Origin: Nocardia pseudobrasiliensis NBRC 108224
GTDB lineage: Bacteria > Actinomycetota > Actinomycetes > Mycobacteriales > Mycobacteriaceae
Length of the DNA stretch: 64,000 bases
Assembly (NCBI RefSeq): GCF_001613105.1
Contig: NZ_BDBS01000004.1
Coordinates: 372,001-436,000, forward strand
Direction: 5' to 3'
Below are positions 8,016 to 16,946 of this stretch, in pieces (position 1 is the stretch's first letter; every line of letters starts with the position of its first letter). Below the pieces are notes generated by a model. The model saw only the letters and a list, made by a program, of their open reading frames with translations. It did not search any database and had not been told where the DNA came from. The position numbers and the translations under genes were made by a program.

Positions 8016-9248
8016 ATGGGATTGGAGCAGCGGCGCACGGTCGTCAGCAATCTGCGAGCACGGTTGCCCGAGGTCGTCGATATCGTGCTGGACACCATTG
8101 CGGAGACCGTGCCCGCCTACCAGGGCCTGGATGCCGGCCGACTGCGTGAAATACGCGATTTCATCGCGTGGGTTACGGTCCGCGTTCTCGACGTCTGGAG
8201 CGAGGACAGCCCTCTGACAGACCGGGACCGCGACCGGCTCCGCGCGATCGGCGCCGCCCACGCCGAGAGCGGCCGTTCGAATGCCGCCATCCTGCGCGCC
8301 TACCGCATCGCCGCGCTCACCGTCACCAACCTGGTCTGGGACGACCGCGATGCCACCCACCTCGACCGCACCGACCTGCGAGCCCACACCGATGTCGTGC
8401 TCACGGCCATCGATGAACTGTCCGAGGCGGTCCTGGCCGGGCACAGCGCCGCCCTCGACCGGCTCACCAGCGACCGCCACCGGGCGCTGCGCAATCTGTT
8501 CGACGACCTGCTCGCCGGCCGCCACAGCTCACCTGCCGTCCTCGCCGGACGATGCCGTGAACTCGGTGTTGCCCTGCCGGCGGATCCTGTACTGCTGGTC
8601 ACCGAACCCACCATCGGCGCGCCACCGGCTCAGCTCGGCATCGTCGACCTCCTCCGCGATCTCGGACTGCCCGCCGCCCCTGTCGAACACCTCGCCACCG
8701 TGCGTGAACATCGCGTGGTTCTGCTACTTCCCACACATGTTCGCCCCGCGCTCAATGCCGCGGTCGAAGCTCGCCGATGGCGGGGCTGCCTGATCGGTGA
8801 GCACGCCGACACCCACACCGCGCTGGCCTATCGCCTGGCGACCGATGCGCTGGATTCCGCGCCCGCGCACGCTTTCCGCGCTCGGCTCGTGCTCGACGAC
8901 GGTGACGCGCACGCGGTGCAACTGCTCACCACCCACCCGGCCACCGATCCCGACACCGTCGCCCGCACCGTCCTGGGCCCCCTCGCCGCCCCCGCCCAGC
9001 GCCATCTACTCGAAGGACTGGCCGCCTACCTGGCGGCCACCTCGGCCAACGCCGCCGCCGAACACCTGCACCTGCACCCCCAGACCCTGCGCTACCGACT
9101 ACGCCGCGCCGTCGAACTCACCGGCCGCGACCCCCGCGATCCCTGGCAGCGCCTCACCCTCGACATCGCCTGCGCCGTCGCCGCCCCCTTCCGCGGCGAC
9201 CCCTGTCCGGACGGCGGGCAGGGCTCGCGATCCGTGCGGTCGAAGTGA
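8016..9248 (+). CDS. PucR-family transcriptional regulator
   Basis: The 410-residue protein ends with the PucR-type helix-turn-helix (AAEHLHLHPQTLRYRLRRAV followed by the conserved RDPWQRLTLDIACA helix). The first 170 residues form the helical N-terminal domain common in actinobacterial PucR/CdaR proteins (RARLPEVVDIVLDTIAETVP to HTDVVLTAIDELSEAVLAGH); the middle resembles the degenerate GGDEF-like part. Such regulators usually activate adjacent catabolic genes in response to a substrate. The gene lies between two divergent operons, each preceded by an inverted copy of the same promoter segment, so it most likely controls both. One copy ends only 11 bases before its own ATG, which suggests autoregulation. 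Confidence 0.88.
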   Translation: MGLEQRRTVVSNLRARLPEVVDIVLDTIAETVPAYQGLDAGRLREIRDFIAWVTVRVLDVWSEDSPLTDRDRDRLRAIGAAHAESGRSNAAILRAYRIAALTVTNLVWDDRDATHLDRTDLRAHTDVVLTAIDELSEAVLAGHSAALDRLTSDRHRALRNLFDDLLAGRHSSPAVLAGRCRELGVALPADPVLLVTEPTIGAPPAQLGIVDLLRDLGLPAAPVEHLATVREHRVVLLLPTHVRPALNAAVEARRWRGCLIGEHADTHTALAYRLATDALDSAPAHAFRARLVLDDGDAHAVQLLTTHPATDPDTVARTVLGPLAAPAQRHLLEGLAAYLAATSANAAAEHLHLHPQTLRYRLRRAVELTGRDPRDPWQRLTLDIACAVAAPFRGDPCPDGGQGSRSVRSK

Positions 9249-9270
9249 CCACGCTGCGTCCGAATAGCTC

Positions 9271-9454
9271 TCATCTTGTCATTGGTTGATGAAGTTGTTT
9301 GCGGTTATGCGTGGATTATCTTGCGCGGTCTTCTCACCCTGAGCAGCATGGGCCCGGTCATGTTCATTTGCTATCGAATAGGCAACTCGTTCCAATGCCC
9401 GGCCATGACCGAGACCGGTCCGGCCGATAGTCGTTGAACTCGAGGAGGCGGAGA
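9271..9454 (+). promoter_or_regulatory. Promoter segment, inverted copy B
   Basis: This segment repeats 7819-8004 in inverted orientation and drives the rightward operon from the SDR gene. The similarity begins about 25 bases after the PucR stop and continues through the ribosome binding site into the first codons of both operons (ATGAGCGATCG here, ATGACTGATCG there). Conservation over the whole non-coding length indicates recent duplication, or selection on several protein-binding sites. Confidence 0.8.
9368..9385 (+). promoter_or_regulatory. Candidate operator, copy B
   Basis: TTGCTATCGAATAGGCAA lies 70-87 bases upstream of the SDR start codon. It is identical in sequence and nearly identical in spacing to the site at 7890-7907 upstream of the UbiD gene. 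It is the best candidate for the PucR-family binding site. Confidence 0.5.
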
Positions 9455-10240
9455 ATGAGCGATCGTTCCGAAGGGGACTGGGACACGGGTGGCGAAACTC
9501 GAGAGCGGGCGATCCTCGTGACGGGGTCGAGCGGGGGAATCGGGCGGGCGGTCGCGACCGCCTTCGCCGAGAACGGTGACCGGGTTGCCATCCATTACCG
9601 AGGCAATCGTGACGCCGCCGAACAGCTCAGCAAAGAGCTGCCCGGAGACGGTCACCTGTTGGTGCAAGCCGATGTGACCGACCCCGATGCCGTGCAGGCG
9701 ATGGTCGACCAGGTCGTCGACGCATTCGGCGGGATCGATGTGCTGGTCAACAACGCCGGACACGCGACCCCGCATCCCATCCTGGAGACCGATTACGAGC
9801 AATGGCGTACGGCGTGGCGCACGATCATCGACCTCAACCTCGTGGCCACCGCGAATGTGACCTGGTGCGCGGTACGACACATGGACACCGGCGCGCGAAT
9901 CGTCAATATGTCCTCCGTCGGCGCATTCTCCGGCACGGAGCCGCCCGCCTACGGGGCGAGCAAGGGCGCGCTGAATTCCCTGACTTACATATTGGCTCGC
10001 GACCTCGGCCGCCGCGGCATCGGCGTCACCGGGGTGGCGCCAGGTTGGGTGGAGACCGAGTTGGCCGCCCCGGTCCTCGATTCGCCTCAGGGTGATGTGT
10101 TGCGTGCGCAAAGCCCCTTCGGGCGAGTGGGTCGACCCGACGAAGTCGCGGCCGCCGTGCTGTATCTGGCCTCGCCGCAAGCGGAGTGGGCCAGCGGCGC
10201 CGTGCTCGACCTCAACGGCGCTTTCCTTTTCCGGGCCTGA
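9455..10240 (+). CDS. Short-chain dehydrogenase/reductase
   Basis: A classical 261-residue SDR: the nucleotide-binding motif TGSSGGIG, NNAG, the catalytic Ser in NMSSVGAF and YGASK (Tyr and Lys). The end LASPQAEWASGAVLDLNGAF fits FabG-like oxidoreductases. The ATG at 9455 follows GAGGAGGCGGAGA, so the longer frame from 9434 is not used. It should interconvert an alcohol and a ketone with NAD(P)(H). It is the first gene of the rightward operon and directly follows promoter copy B. Confidence 0.9.
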   Translation: MSDRSEGDWDTGGETRERAILVTGSSGGIGRAVATAFAENGDRVAIHYRGNRDAAEQLSKELPGDGHLLVQADVTDPDAVQAMVDQVVDAFGGIDVLVNNAGHATPHPILETDYEQWRTAWRTIIDLNLVATANVTWCAVRHMDTGARIVNMSSVGAFSGTEPPAYGASKGALNSLTYILARDLGRRGIGVTGVAPGWVETELAAPVLDSPQGDVLRAQSPFGRVGRPDEVAAAVLYLASPQAEWASGAVLDLNGAFLFRA

Positions 10241-10299
10241 CCATCTGCCGCGCGAAAAGGAGATCGACCATTCTGTCCATTCGACGCGTAGGGAGAAAT

Positions 10300-11313
10300 A
10301 TGAACGCCATCGCCTACCATTTCGAGCCCGGTAGTGATCTCGACGGACTCACCTCGGCCGCGCAGCAGGTGCCCGAGCCCGGCCCGGGGCAGATCGTCGT
10401 CCGGGTTCGCGCCGCCGCCGTCAATCGCCGCGATCTGATGATCGTGGAGGGCACGTCCCTGCCCGCCACCCCTGGAGTCATCCCGCTGGCCGACGGTGTC
10501 GGTGACGTCGTCGCCACCGGGCCCGGCGTTGTGCGCGCCGCTGTGGGCGACCGTGTCACCTCGACCTTCTATGTGTCCTGGACCGACGGGCCGATGCGTG
10601 TCGCCGAGGCTCGCGACCAATACGGCCTCAGCCACGACGGCATGCTCGCGAATTACGCTGTGCTGGAGGAGGAATCGGTGGTGCACGTCCCCGAGCACCT
10701 CCCCGACGAGGAGGCCGCCTCGCTGACCACGGCCGGTGTCACCGCGTGGTCGGCTCTCACCGCCGGACGTCCGGTCCTGCCCGGACAGAATGTCCTTGTC
10801 GTGGGCGCCGGTTCGGTCGGCCAGTTCGCCGTCCAGTTCGCCCGCGTTCTCGGTGCTCGCGTCCTCGTCATCGGGTCCGCCGAGCGCGCGGAGTTCCTGC
10901 GAGGGCTCGGCGCCGACGAGGTCATCGATCATCACACCACCCGCGATTGGGAGAACGTCGTCCGCGAGCTCACCGGCGGCGACGGTGTCGACCATGTCAT
11001 CGAGACAGTCGGCCCGCGCACCTTCGCCCACTCCCGCGCCGCGGCCGCGTTGAACGGCGCGATCACGATCATCGGTATGTTCCAGGCGGACGACAAAAAT
11101 GCGGCGGAGGACCCCTTCCAGGGCAGGCCGCTGACAATTCGGCACCTGAATGTGGGCAGTCGTGTGGAGTTCGAGGCGATGAACGAGACCATCGCCAAGT
11201 ATCAGCTCCGCGTCGCCATCGATCGGGTCTTCCCGCTCGAGCAGGCTGTCGAGGCCTATCGCTACCTGCGTGAGGGCAAGCCTGTCGGCAAGGTCGTCAT
11301 CACCATGCAATAG
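10300..11313 (+). CDS. Quinone-oxidoreductase-like MDR protein
   Basis: The 337-residue protein belongs to the medium-chain dehydrogenase/reductase superfamily, zinc-free quinone oxidoreductase type. It has an N-terminal GroES-like domain (PEPGPGQIVVRVRAAAVNRR), then a Rossmann domain with VLVVGAGSVGQFAVQFAR and SAERAEFLRGLGADEVIDH. The usual catalytic-zinc cysteines are absent. Such enzymes reduce quinones, enones or acrylyl-CoA with NADPH. The ATG at 10300 follows a GGGAG box. It is the second gene of the operon, 59 bases after the SDR. Confidence 0.88.
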   Translation: MNAIAYHFEPGSDLDGLTSAAQQVPEPGPGQIVVRVRAAAVNRRDLMIVEGTSLPATPGVIPLADGVGDVVATGPGVVRAAVGDRVTSTFYVSWTDGPMRVAEARDQYGLSHDGMLANYAVLEEESVVHVPEHLPDEEAASLTTAGVTAWSALTAGRPVLPGQNVLVVGAGSVGQFAVQFARVLGARVLVIGSAERAEFLRGLGADEVIDHHTTRDWENVVRELTGGDGVDHVIETVGPRTFAHSRAAAALNGAITIIGMFQADDKNAAEDPFQGRPLTIRHLNVGSRVEFEAMNETIAKYQLRVAIDRVFPLEQAVEAYRYLREGKPVGKVVITMQ

Positions 11314-11369
11314 CCCACTACATGTGTGTCCGACGCGGTCCGCATTCGCCGTCCGAAAGGAAACCGATC

Positions 11370-12695
11370 GTGACCGAGAACTATTCGACCGTGGTGGATC
11401 GCCTTCGCAGCGCCGTCCGATCCGGACGCACCCGCCCGCTGGAGTGGCGCACCGAGCAGTTGCGGCGGCTGCGTGCCCTGTTGAGCGAGCGCGGATCGGA
11501 ATTGGCCGACGCCATGTTCGCCGACCTGCACAAGAGCGAAAGCGAAGGCAACACCTACGAAATCGAGGTGGTCATCCGGGAAATCGACCACACCCTCACC
11601 CATCTCGAATCCTGGCTTCGTCCCGAACCCGTCGAGCTGTCCGGCTACGACTTCGCAGCCGGATCCACCGCTGTCACCCGCTACGATCCGCTGGGTGTCG
11701 TCCTGGTGATCGGGACGTGGAATTATCCGGTTCAGCTGCTCCTGCTGCCGATTGCCGGGGCGTTGGCGGCGGGAAATACCGTGGTGGCCAAGCCCAGTGA
11801 CGTCGCACCCGCGACGTCGGCCGCGGTCGCCCGGCTGCTTCCGCAGTATTTCGATCCCGACACGATGGTGGTCGTGGAGGGGGGTAGGTCGGCCACGGAC
11901 GCGCTGCTTGCCGAGCGATTCGACCATATCTTCTTCACCGGCGGGGCCGCGGTCGGGCGCGTGGTGATGAAGGCCGCCGCAGCGCACCTCACGCCGGTCA
12001 CCCTGGAGCTCGGCGGTAAGTCGCCGGTATTCATCGATCGCGACGTCGATCTGGCCGCGGTCGCCGAGCGCCTGGTGTGGGCCAAGTTCAACAACGCCGG
12101 GCAAGTGTGCGTCACAACCGATTACGTGCTCACCGATCCCGACACCGCGCGCGGGCTGGAGTCCGCGCTTGCCGCTGCCGTCACGGACCGATTCGGCGAT
12201 GATCCGGCGACCTCGCCGAAATACGGCCGGATTGTCAACGAGCGGCATTTCGATCGGCTGACGGCACTGCTGGAGTCCGGCCGCACCGTCGTCGGTGGGC
12301 AGCACGATCGCGCCCAGAGGTACATCGCACCAACCGTTCTCGCCTCCGTCACCGCGGATTCGCCGGTCATGCAGGAGGAGATCTTCGGTCCGATCCTACC
12401 CATCGTGGAAGTGCCCGATCTCGACAAGGCCCTCGAATTCATCAACAACCACGACAAGCCGCTGGCCCTCTACGCCTTCACCGACTCCGACACGACACGG
12501 GAACGCCTCGCCACCGAAACCAGTTCCGGTGGAGTGGCTTTCGGCCTGCCGCTGGTGCAGCTTCTCGTTCACGACCTACCCTTCGGCGGTGTCGGCGCCA
12601 GCGGCCTCGGCAACTATCACGGCCGCTACTCCATCGAAACCTTCAGCCACCGCAAAGCTGTCGTCGACGCCAAGCAGTCTTGCATCGTTCCCTAG
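11370..12695 (+). CDS. NAD(P)-dependent aldehyde dehydrogenase, ALDH3-like
   Basis: This 441-residue protein has the short architecture of class 3 and coniferyl-aldehyde dehydrogenases. Asn118 lies in IGTWNYPVQLLLLP, the general base Glu213 in TLELGGKSP and the nucleophile Cys247 in NNAGQVCVTT. The C-terminal PFGGVGASGLGNYHGRYSIE is diagnostic of the group. It oxidises an aldehyde to the acid. The GTG at 11370 has GAAAGGA upstream. Its place in the operon suggests oxidation of an aldehyde made by the flavin enzymes or SDR. Confidence 0.92.
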   Translation: MTENYSTVVDRLRSAVRSGRTRPLEWRTEQLRRLRALLSERGSELADAMFADLHKSESEGNTYEIEVVIREIDHTLTHLESWLRPEPVELSGYDFAAGSTAVTRYDPLGVVLVIGTWNYPVQLLLLPIAGALAAGNTVVAKPSDVAPATSAAVARLLPQYFDPDTMVVVEGGRSATDALLAERFDHIFFTGGAAVGRVVMKAAAAHLTPVTLELGGKSPVFIDRDVDLAAVAERLVWAKFNNAGQVCVTTDYVLTDPDTARGLESALAAAVTDRFGDDPATSPKYGRIVNERHFDRLTALLESGRTVVGGQHDRAQRYIAPTVLASVTADSPVMQEEIFGPILPIVEVPDLDKALEFINNHDKPLALYAFTDSDTTRERLATETSSGGVAFGLPLVQLLVHDLPFGGVGASGLGNYHGRYSIETFSHRKAVVDAKQSCIVP

Positions 12696-12739
12696 CGCAT
12701 GAACGTGACTGAATCCCAACGCCAGAGCGGAGGAATTTC

Positions 12740-14149
12740 GTGTCGAGCACCATCATGGGCGAGATCGTGAACAAGACGAGCCGTGATTATCAGAAGGCGC
12801 GGTCGGCGTGGAATTCGCTGTATCGCACGAAACCGGATCTGATCATCTACCCGACCAACGCCGAGGAGGTCGCGGCAGCCCTGGCGCACGCGCGTCACCG
12901 CGGGTTGGACCTGCGGATCCGGTCCGGCGGACACAGTTTCGACGGATATTCCTCCGTCGACGGCGGCGTCGTCCTCGATCTGGGCCGAATGGACTCCATC
13001 GTGGTCCGCGACGACGACACGGTCGTCATCGGTCCGGGGGCCAGACTCCGCACGGTCTACGAAGTGCTCTCCGACTACGACCTTGCTCTTCCCGGAGGTA
13101 ACTGCGGCGGTGTCGGAGTCGGCGGCCTCACTCTCGGCGGCGGACTGGGAATTCTCGGGCGCACGCACGGCTGGCTGGCGCAGAGTGTGCGCTCCGTCGA
13201 CATGATCGATGCGCGGGGAAACCTCATCACCGTCGACAAGGACAACCATCCGGACCTGTTCTGGGCGCTGCGGGGCTCCGGCGGCGGCAATTTCGGGATC
13301 GTCGTCTCGTTCACCTTCCAGGCATACCGGATCCCGCATCTGGTCAGGGGGGTGCTCCACTGGGACTGGGACCATCTCGTCGACTTCGCCGACGCGCTCC
13401 AGCAGTTCGGTCCCACCATGGACAGGCGCATCAACATGATCGGGCATCTGGAGTGCAAGCAGGTCGGCACTATCGCCCTGATCGTGGTCTCCCTGGCCTC
13501 GCGGGACGAGACCGAACGCGCCCTCGCACCGATGCTGGCGGCATTGCCACCGGTGCGGGACCAGCAGTACGCCACGGTTCGGTACGTGGACGCCGCCCAG
13601 GACTCCGTCACCCCCGAACTCCTCTATTCCAACGAAGTCCGCGCTACCACGGTGACCGGGAACATCAACGAGACTCTGAGCCGAGATTGCCTTCAGAAGA
13701 TCAAGGACCGGCTCGCCGTGGCCGAAAGCGGGACCACGATTCAGCTGCATGCCCTGGGCAGCGTCACCGCCGAGCTGAACCGGACCGATCCGATCGCTCT
13801 GCCCTCCGTCGACGGGCTGCTGTCGCTGTTCGCCCCGAGCTACTGGACCGATCCCGCCGCGGACGAGTTCAACCTCAACTGGATGTCCGGCCTCGCCGAG
13901 GACATGCTGCCGCACTTTCAAACCACCTACATCAACAGCAACGACATCCATATCGACGATCGGATCTACCCCCGCTATGGCGAGAATTTCGCCCGGCTCG
14001 TAAAGATCAAGAACCAGTACGATCCGGAGAACGTATTCACTTTCGCCGCCGGCATCCCACCATCGCTCACCCGGCCCGAAGCGGAGCGGATGGGATTGCC
14101 CGAACATCAAATCCAGGCAATCCAAGAATTTGGATTTCTCAATGAGTAA
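12740..14149 (+). CDS. Berberine-bridge-type FAD oxidoreductase, bicovalent flavin
   Basis: The 469-residue protein has the PCMH FAD-binding domain and a C-terminal BBE motif (YPRYGENFARLVKIKNQYDP). Both covalent attachment residues are present: His65 in IRSGGHSFDGYS and Cys122 in PGGNCGGVGVGGL, so FAD should be linked at the 8-alpha and 6 positions. Such oxidases handle bulky alcohols, sugars, polyphenols or reduced heterocycles. The GTG at 12740 follows CGGAGGAA. Its stop overlaps the next gene's start by 8 bases, indicating translational coupling to the CoA transferase. No signal peptide is visible. Confidence 0.9.
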   Translation: MSSTIMGEIVNKTSRDYQKARSAWNSLYRTKPDLIIYPTNAEEVAAALAHARHRGLDLRIRSGGHSFDGYSSVDGGVVLDLGRMDSIVVRDDDTVVIGPGARLRTVYEVLSDYDLALPGGNCGGVGVGGLTLGGGLGILGRTHGWLAQSVRSVDMIDARGNLITVDKDNHPDLFWALRGSGGGNFGIVVSFTFQAYRIPHLVRGVLHWDWDHLVDFADALQQFGPTMDRRINMIGHLECKQVGTIALIVVSLASRDETERALAPMLAALPPVRDQQYATVRYVDAAQDSVTPELLYSNEVRATTVTGNINETLSRDCLQKIKDRLAVAESGTTIQLHALGSVTAELNRTDPIALPSVDGLLSLFAPSYWTDPAADEFNLNWMSGLAEDMLPHFQTTYINSNDIHIDDRIYPRYGENFARLVKIKNQYDPENVFTFAAGIPPSLTRPEAERMGLPEHQIQAIQEFGFLNE

Positions 14150-15656
14150 CGGTAGCGGCCCTTACGTGACTCGAACAGACCATCGGACAGCGCGCAAACT
14201 GTTGGCCGACATCTGGGTCGGGTTGGGTTGTGATGCGGTCGATGTCGATCGAGTCGATTTTTCGGGTGAGCGATCGCTGACGTCCGCTTTCGCGGTGACC
14301 GATCTCGCGGCGGCCAGTATCGGGGCGGCCGGGCTCGCCATGGGAAGGCTTGTGGCACGCGGTGCTCCATTGCCCGCCGTGCGGGTCGATCGCGTCATGG
14401 CCAGTGGCTGGTTCTATCTGCCGCCCGGCCCCTCGGTTCCTGTGTCGCCCGGGCCCCGTGCCGAGGACGACACCAACGCCCGGATAGATCCGTCGAACAA
14501 CCCCTGGATGGTCGAGTTCCAGACGTCAGACGGTCGCTGGTTGAGAGTGCAGGCCGGATTCGCGCGGCCGCGGGCCCGCCTGCTGAATACGCTCGGCGTC
14601 CCGGAGGATCCCGCCGCCGTAGCCGCTGAGATCGGGAAGTACGAAGCCGACGATATCGAACAGATTCTTGTCGACGCGGGCGTTCCGGTGGCAGTCAACC
14701 ACACCATCGAGGAATGGCGCACGCACCCGCAGGGACAGGCAGTCGCGCGGGAACCTTTGGTATCGCTCGAAATCGGCAGTCCTGCCCGCACCGGTTGGCG
14801 ACCGACTCCAGGTCGACCGCTCGCGGGCATTCGGGTGCTCGACCTCACCCGTGTCGTCGCCGGGCCCATGGGGACTCGATTCCTCGCCGCGTGCGGTGCG
14901 GAAGTGCTGCGCCTCGACGCACCCGATTCGGACGAGAGCGTCGCCTTCGCCGGCGGTGGCGACCTGATGCTCGGAAAACGGTGGGCATTTTTGGACCTCC
15001 GCACCGCCGCGGGCAAGCAGCGGTTTCTCGAGCTGTTGGCCGACGCCGACGTCCTCGTTCACACCTACCGTCCCGGTGCGATCGACGGACTCATCCCCCC
15101 GGCCGAGCGCGCGGCGGCGCGCCCCGGCCTCGTCGAAGTCGCCCTGAATGCCTACGGGTGGACCGGTCCATGGCGCACCCGCCGCGGCTTCGACACGCTG
15201 GTGCAGTTCAGCACGGGGCTAGCGGATGCGACGACATCCTGGGCGCTCGAGGACCCGGTGCACCGGATACCGATCAACGCCCTCGGCAAGCTCGTGCCCG
15301 CCGATCGGCCAAGGCATCTGCCGGTCGAAGTGCTCGACTTCTCGACGGGCTATCAAGCCGCCGCCGCCGCGATCACCGGGCTCACTCGCCGGCTCACTGC
15401 CGGTGTCGGCTCGACAATGCGCCTCTCGTTGGCGAGAACCGCGGCCCTGCTGATCGACGCGGGCCGCCCCCCTGCCGAACCACCCATTACCTTGCCTCTC
15501 ACCGGACCAACCGAAGACCGCGTATATGCCAGCCCGCACGGCGCGGTCCGGCGACTTCGGTTTCCTGTCGAAATCGACGACAATCCGCTGTTCTGGGAAC
15601 ACCCTTACGAATCCGTCGGCTCCTCCACTCCCCAATGGACCCACAGGGTCCCGTAG
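14142..15656 (+). CDS. CaiB/BaiF-family (class III) CoA transferase
   Basis: The 504-residue protein contains the family III CoA-transferase core from about residue 225 (RPLAGIRVLDLTRVVAGPMG, CGAEVLRLDAPDSDE, LDLRTAAGKQRFLELLADAD). The expected catalytic Asp lies in RRGFDTLVQFSTGLAD. About 220 residues precede this core and look like a degenerate second copy of the domain, giving a protein longer than the usual 400. It would move CoA onto an acid intermediate so it can enter beta-oxidation-like steps. The ATG at 14142 overlaps the preceding stop and is preferred to the upstream ATG at 14130. Confidence 0.85.
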   Translation: MSNGSGPYVTRTDHRTARKLLADIWVGLGCDAVDVDRVDFSGERSLTSAFAVTDLAAASIGAAGLAMGRLVARGAPLPAVRVDRVMASGWFYLPPGPSVPVSPGPRAEDDTNARIDPSNNPWMVEFQTSDGRWLRVQAGFARPRARLLNTLGVPEDPAAVAAEIGKYEADDIEQILVDAGVPVAVNHTIEEWRTHPQGQAVAREPLVSLEIGSPARTGWRPTPGRPLAGIRVLDLTRVVAGPMGTRFLAACGAEVLRLDAPDSDESVAFAGGGDLMLGKRWAFLDLRTAAGKQRFLELLADADVLVHTYRPGAIDGLIPPAERAAARPGLVEVALNAYGWTGPWRTRRGFDTLVQFSTGLADATTSWALEDPVHRIPINALGKLVPADRPRHLPVEVLDFSTGYQAAAAAITGLTRRLTAGVGSTMRLSLARTAALLIDAGRPPAEPPITLPLTGPTEDRVYASPHGAVRRLRFPVEIDDNPLFWEHPYESVGSSTPQWTHRVP

Positions 15657-15776
15657 CACGGTGTGTCAGCCGAAAGAGCTTGCTGCATCGAGCGAGCGCC
15701 ACCCGAACTCGGCCGTCCGAGTGGGTGGGCCACAACCCTGAACCCGGGACACGCCGCAATATCCTCAGGAGATTCC

Positions 15777-16871
15777 ATGGACGTTTCGCCGATATTATGG
15801 AGTCCTCTCCGACTGGGTGCGATTTCGTTGAATAACCGCCTGGTGATGGCACCGATGACCCGATGCCGGAGCAACGCCGACGGCGTACCGTCCGACATGA
15901 ACGCGGAGTTCTACGCTCAGCACGCCTCGATGGGGCTGATCATCGCGGAGAGTACCCAAATATGCGACCGCGGCCGCGGATATGAAAACGCGCCGGGATG
16001 CTACACGCAGGCACACGTCGAGGGATGGCGCAAGGTTGTCGACGCGGTGCATGCTCATGGCGGCCGAATGACAATCCAGCTGTACCACTGCGGCCGAATG
16101 ACGCACCCGGATCTCATCGGCGGACAACGGCCGGTCGCCCCGTCCGCCGTAGCACCCGATCTAACGGTGCACACGTCAGGCTCCGTCGCGAAACCGGCCC
16201 CCGTTCCCCATGCCCTCACGCTCGACGAAATCGCCGCTGTCATCGAGGATTTCCGGGTGGCGGCGTCATACGCGATCGCCGCGGGAGCCGACGGTGTGGA
16301 GGTGCACGCGGCCAATGGCTATCTGCTGCACCAATTCCTGGCGGACAACACCAACCTTCGCGCAGACCGATACGGCGGTCCGGTCGAGAACCGCATCCGT
16401 CTCGTGCTGGAGGTAACCCGAGCGGTGGTCGACGAAATCGGGGCGGAGCGGACGGGGATCCGGATATCTCCGGGCACCAGCAAAAGGACGGCCATCGTCG
16501 AGAACGACACGCGGGGACTTTACGGGGCGCTCGTTACCGCGTTGGCGCCACTCGACCTGGCATATCTGCACCTCATGTTCGCCGGGCCCGACGAGTCGCT
16601 GCTGCACTCCGTGCGCACCGCGTGGCCACATGGCTTCGTGCTCAACCGCGTGAACGCAGATCTGGCATCGCGACTCCGCGACGTCGCCGACACGGCGGCG
16701 GACGCAACCGCCCTTGCCAGAATGGCGCTGGCCAACCCGGATCTCGTGGAGCGAATCAAAAAAGGCGCCCAACTCAACGAGCCGGACACGCGGACGTTCT
16801 ACAGCGGCGGGGCACACGGCTATCTGGACTATCCCCTCCTGTCGGACAGTCCGTATCAGCCTTCCGCGTAG
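15777..16871 (+). CDS. Old yellow enzyme-type FMN ene-reductase
   Basis: A 364-residue NADH:flavin oxidoreductase of the OYE family. FMN-binding segments are RLVMAPMTRCRS, QLYHCGRMTHPD and the C-terminal LANPDLVERIKKG. The substrate-binding pair is His177/Asn180 in VEVHAANGYLLHQF, followed by RADRYGGPVENRIR. It reduces activated C=C bonds of enones or related compounds with NAD(P)H. The ATG at 15777 has AGGAG 5 bases upstream. It is the last gene of the rightward operon; the next gene is convergent. Confidence 0.92.
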   Translation: MDVSPILWSPLRLGAISLNNRLVMAPMTRCRSNADGVPSDMNAEFYAQHASMGLIIAESTQICDRGRGYENAPGCYTQAHVEGWRKVVDAVHAHGGRMTIQLYHCGRMTHPDLIGGQRPVAPSAVAPDLTVHTSGSVAKPAPVPHALTLDEIAAVIEDFRVAASYAIAAGADGVEVHAANGYLLHQFLADNTNLRADRYGGPVENRIRLVLEVTRAVVDEIGAERTGIRISPGTSKRTAIVENDTRGLYGALVTALAPLDLAYLHLMFAGPDESLLHSVRTAWPHGFVLNRVNADLASRLRDVADTAADATALARMALANPDLVERIKKGAQLNEPDTRTFYSGGAHGYLDYPLLSDSPYQPSA

Positions 16872-16946
16872 ATTCGGTCACCAGTGCGGCCCGCACAGCC
16901 GTGCAGTGTCGGCACCATCGACTGGGACGGAATCACAAAGGTCGAT

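Noticed and set aside
10087..11310. A 407-residue minus-strand open frame opposite the MDR gene
   Set aside because: Composition is Asp/Gly/His-rich without motifs; the sense strand encodes a textbook MDR protein.
12692..14125. A 477-residue minus-strand open frame opposite the FAD oxidase at 12740
   Set aside because: It has no recognisable fold, and the plus-strand frame carries both flavin-attachment residues. It is a shadow.
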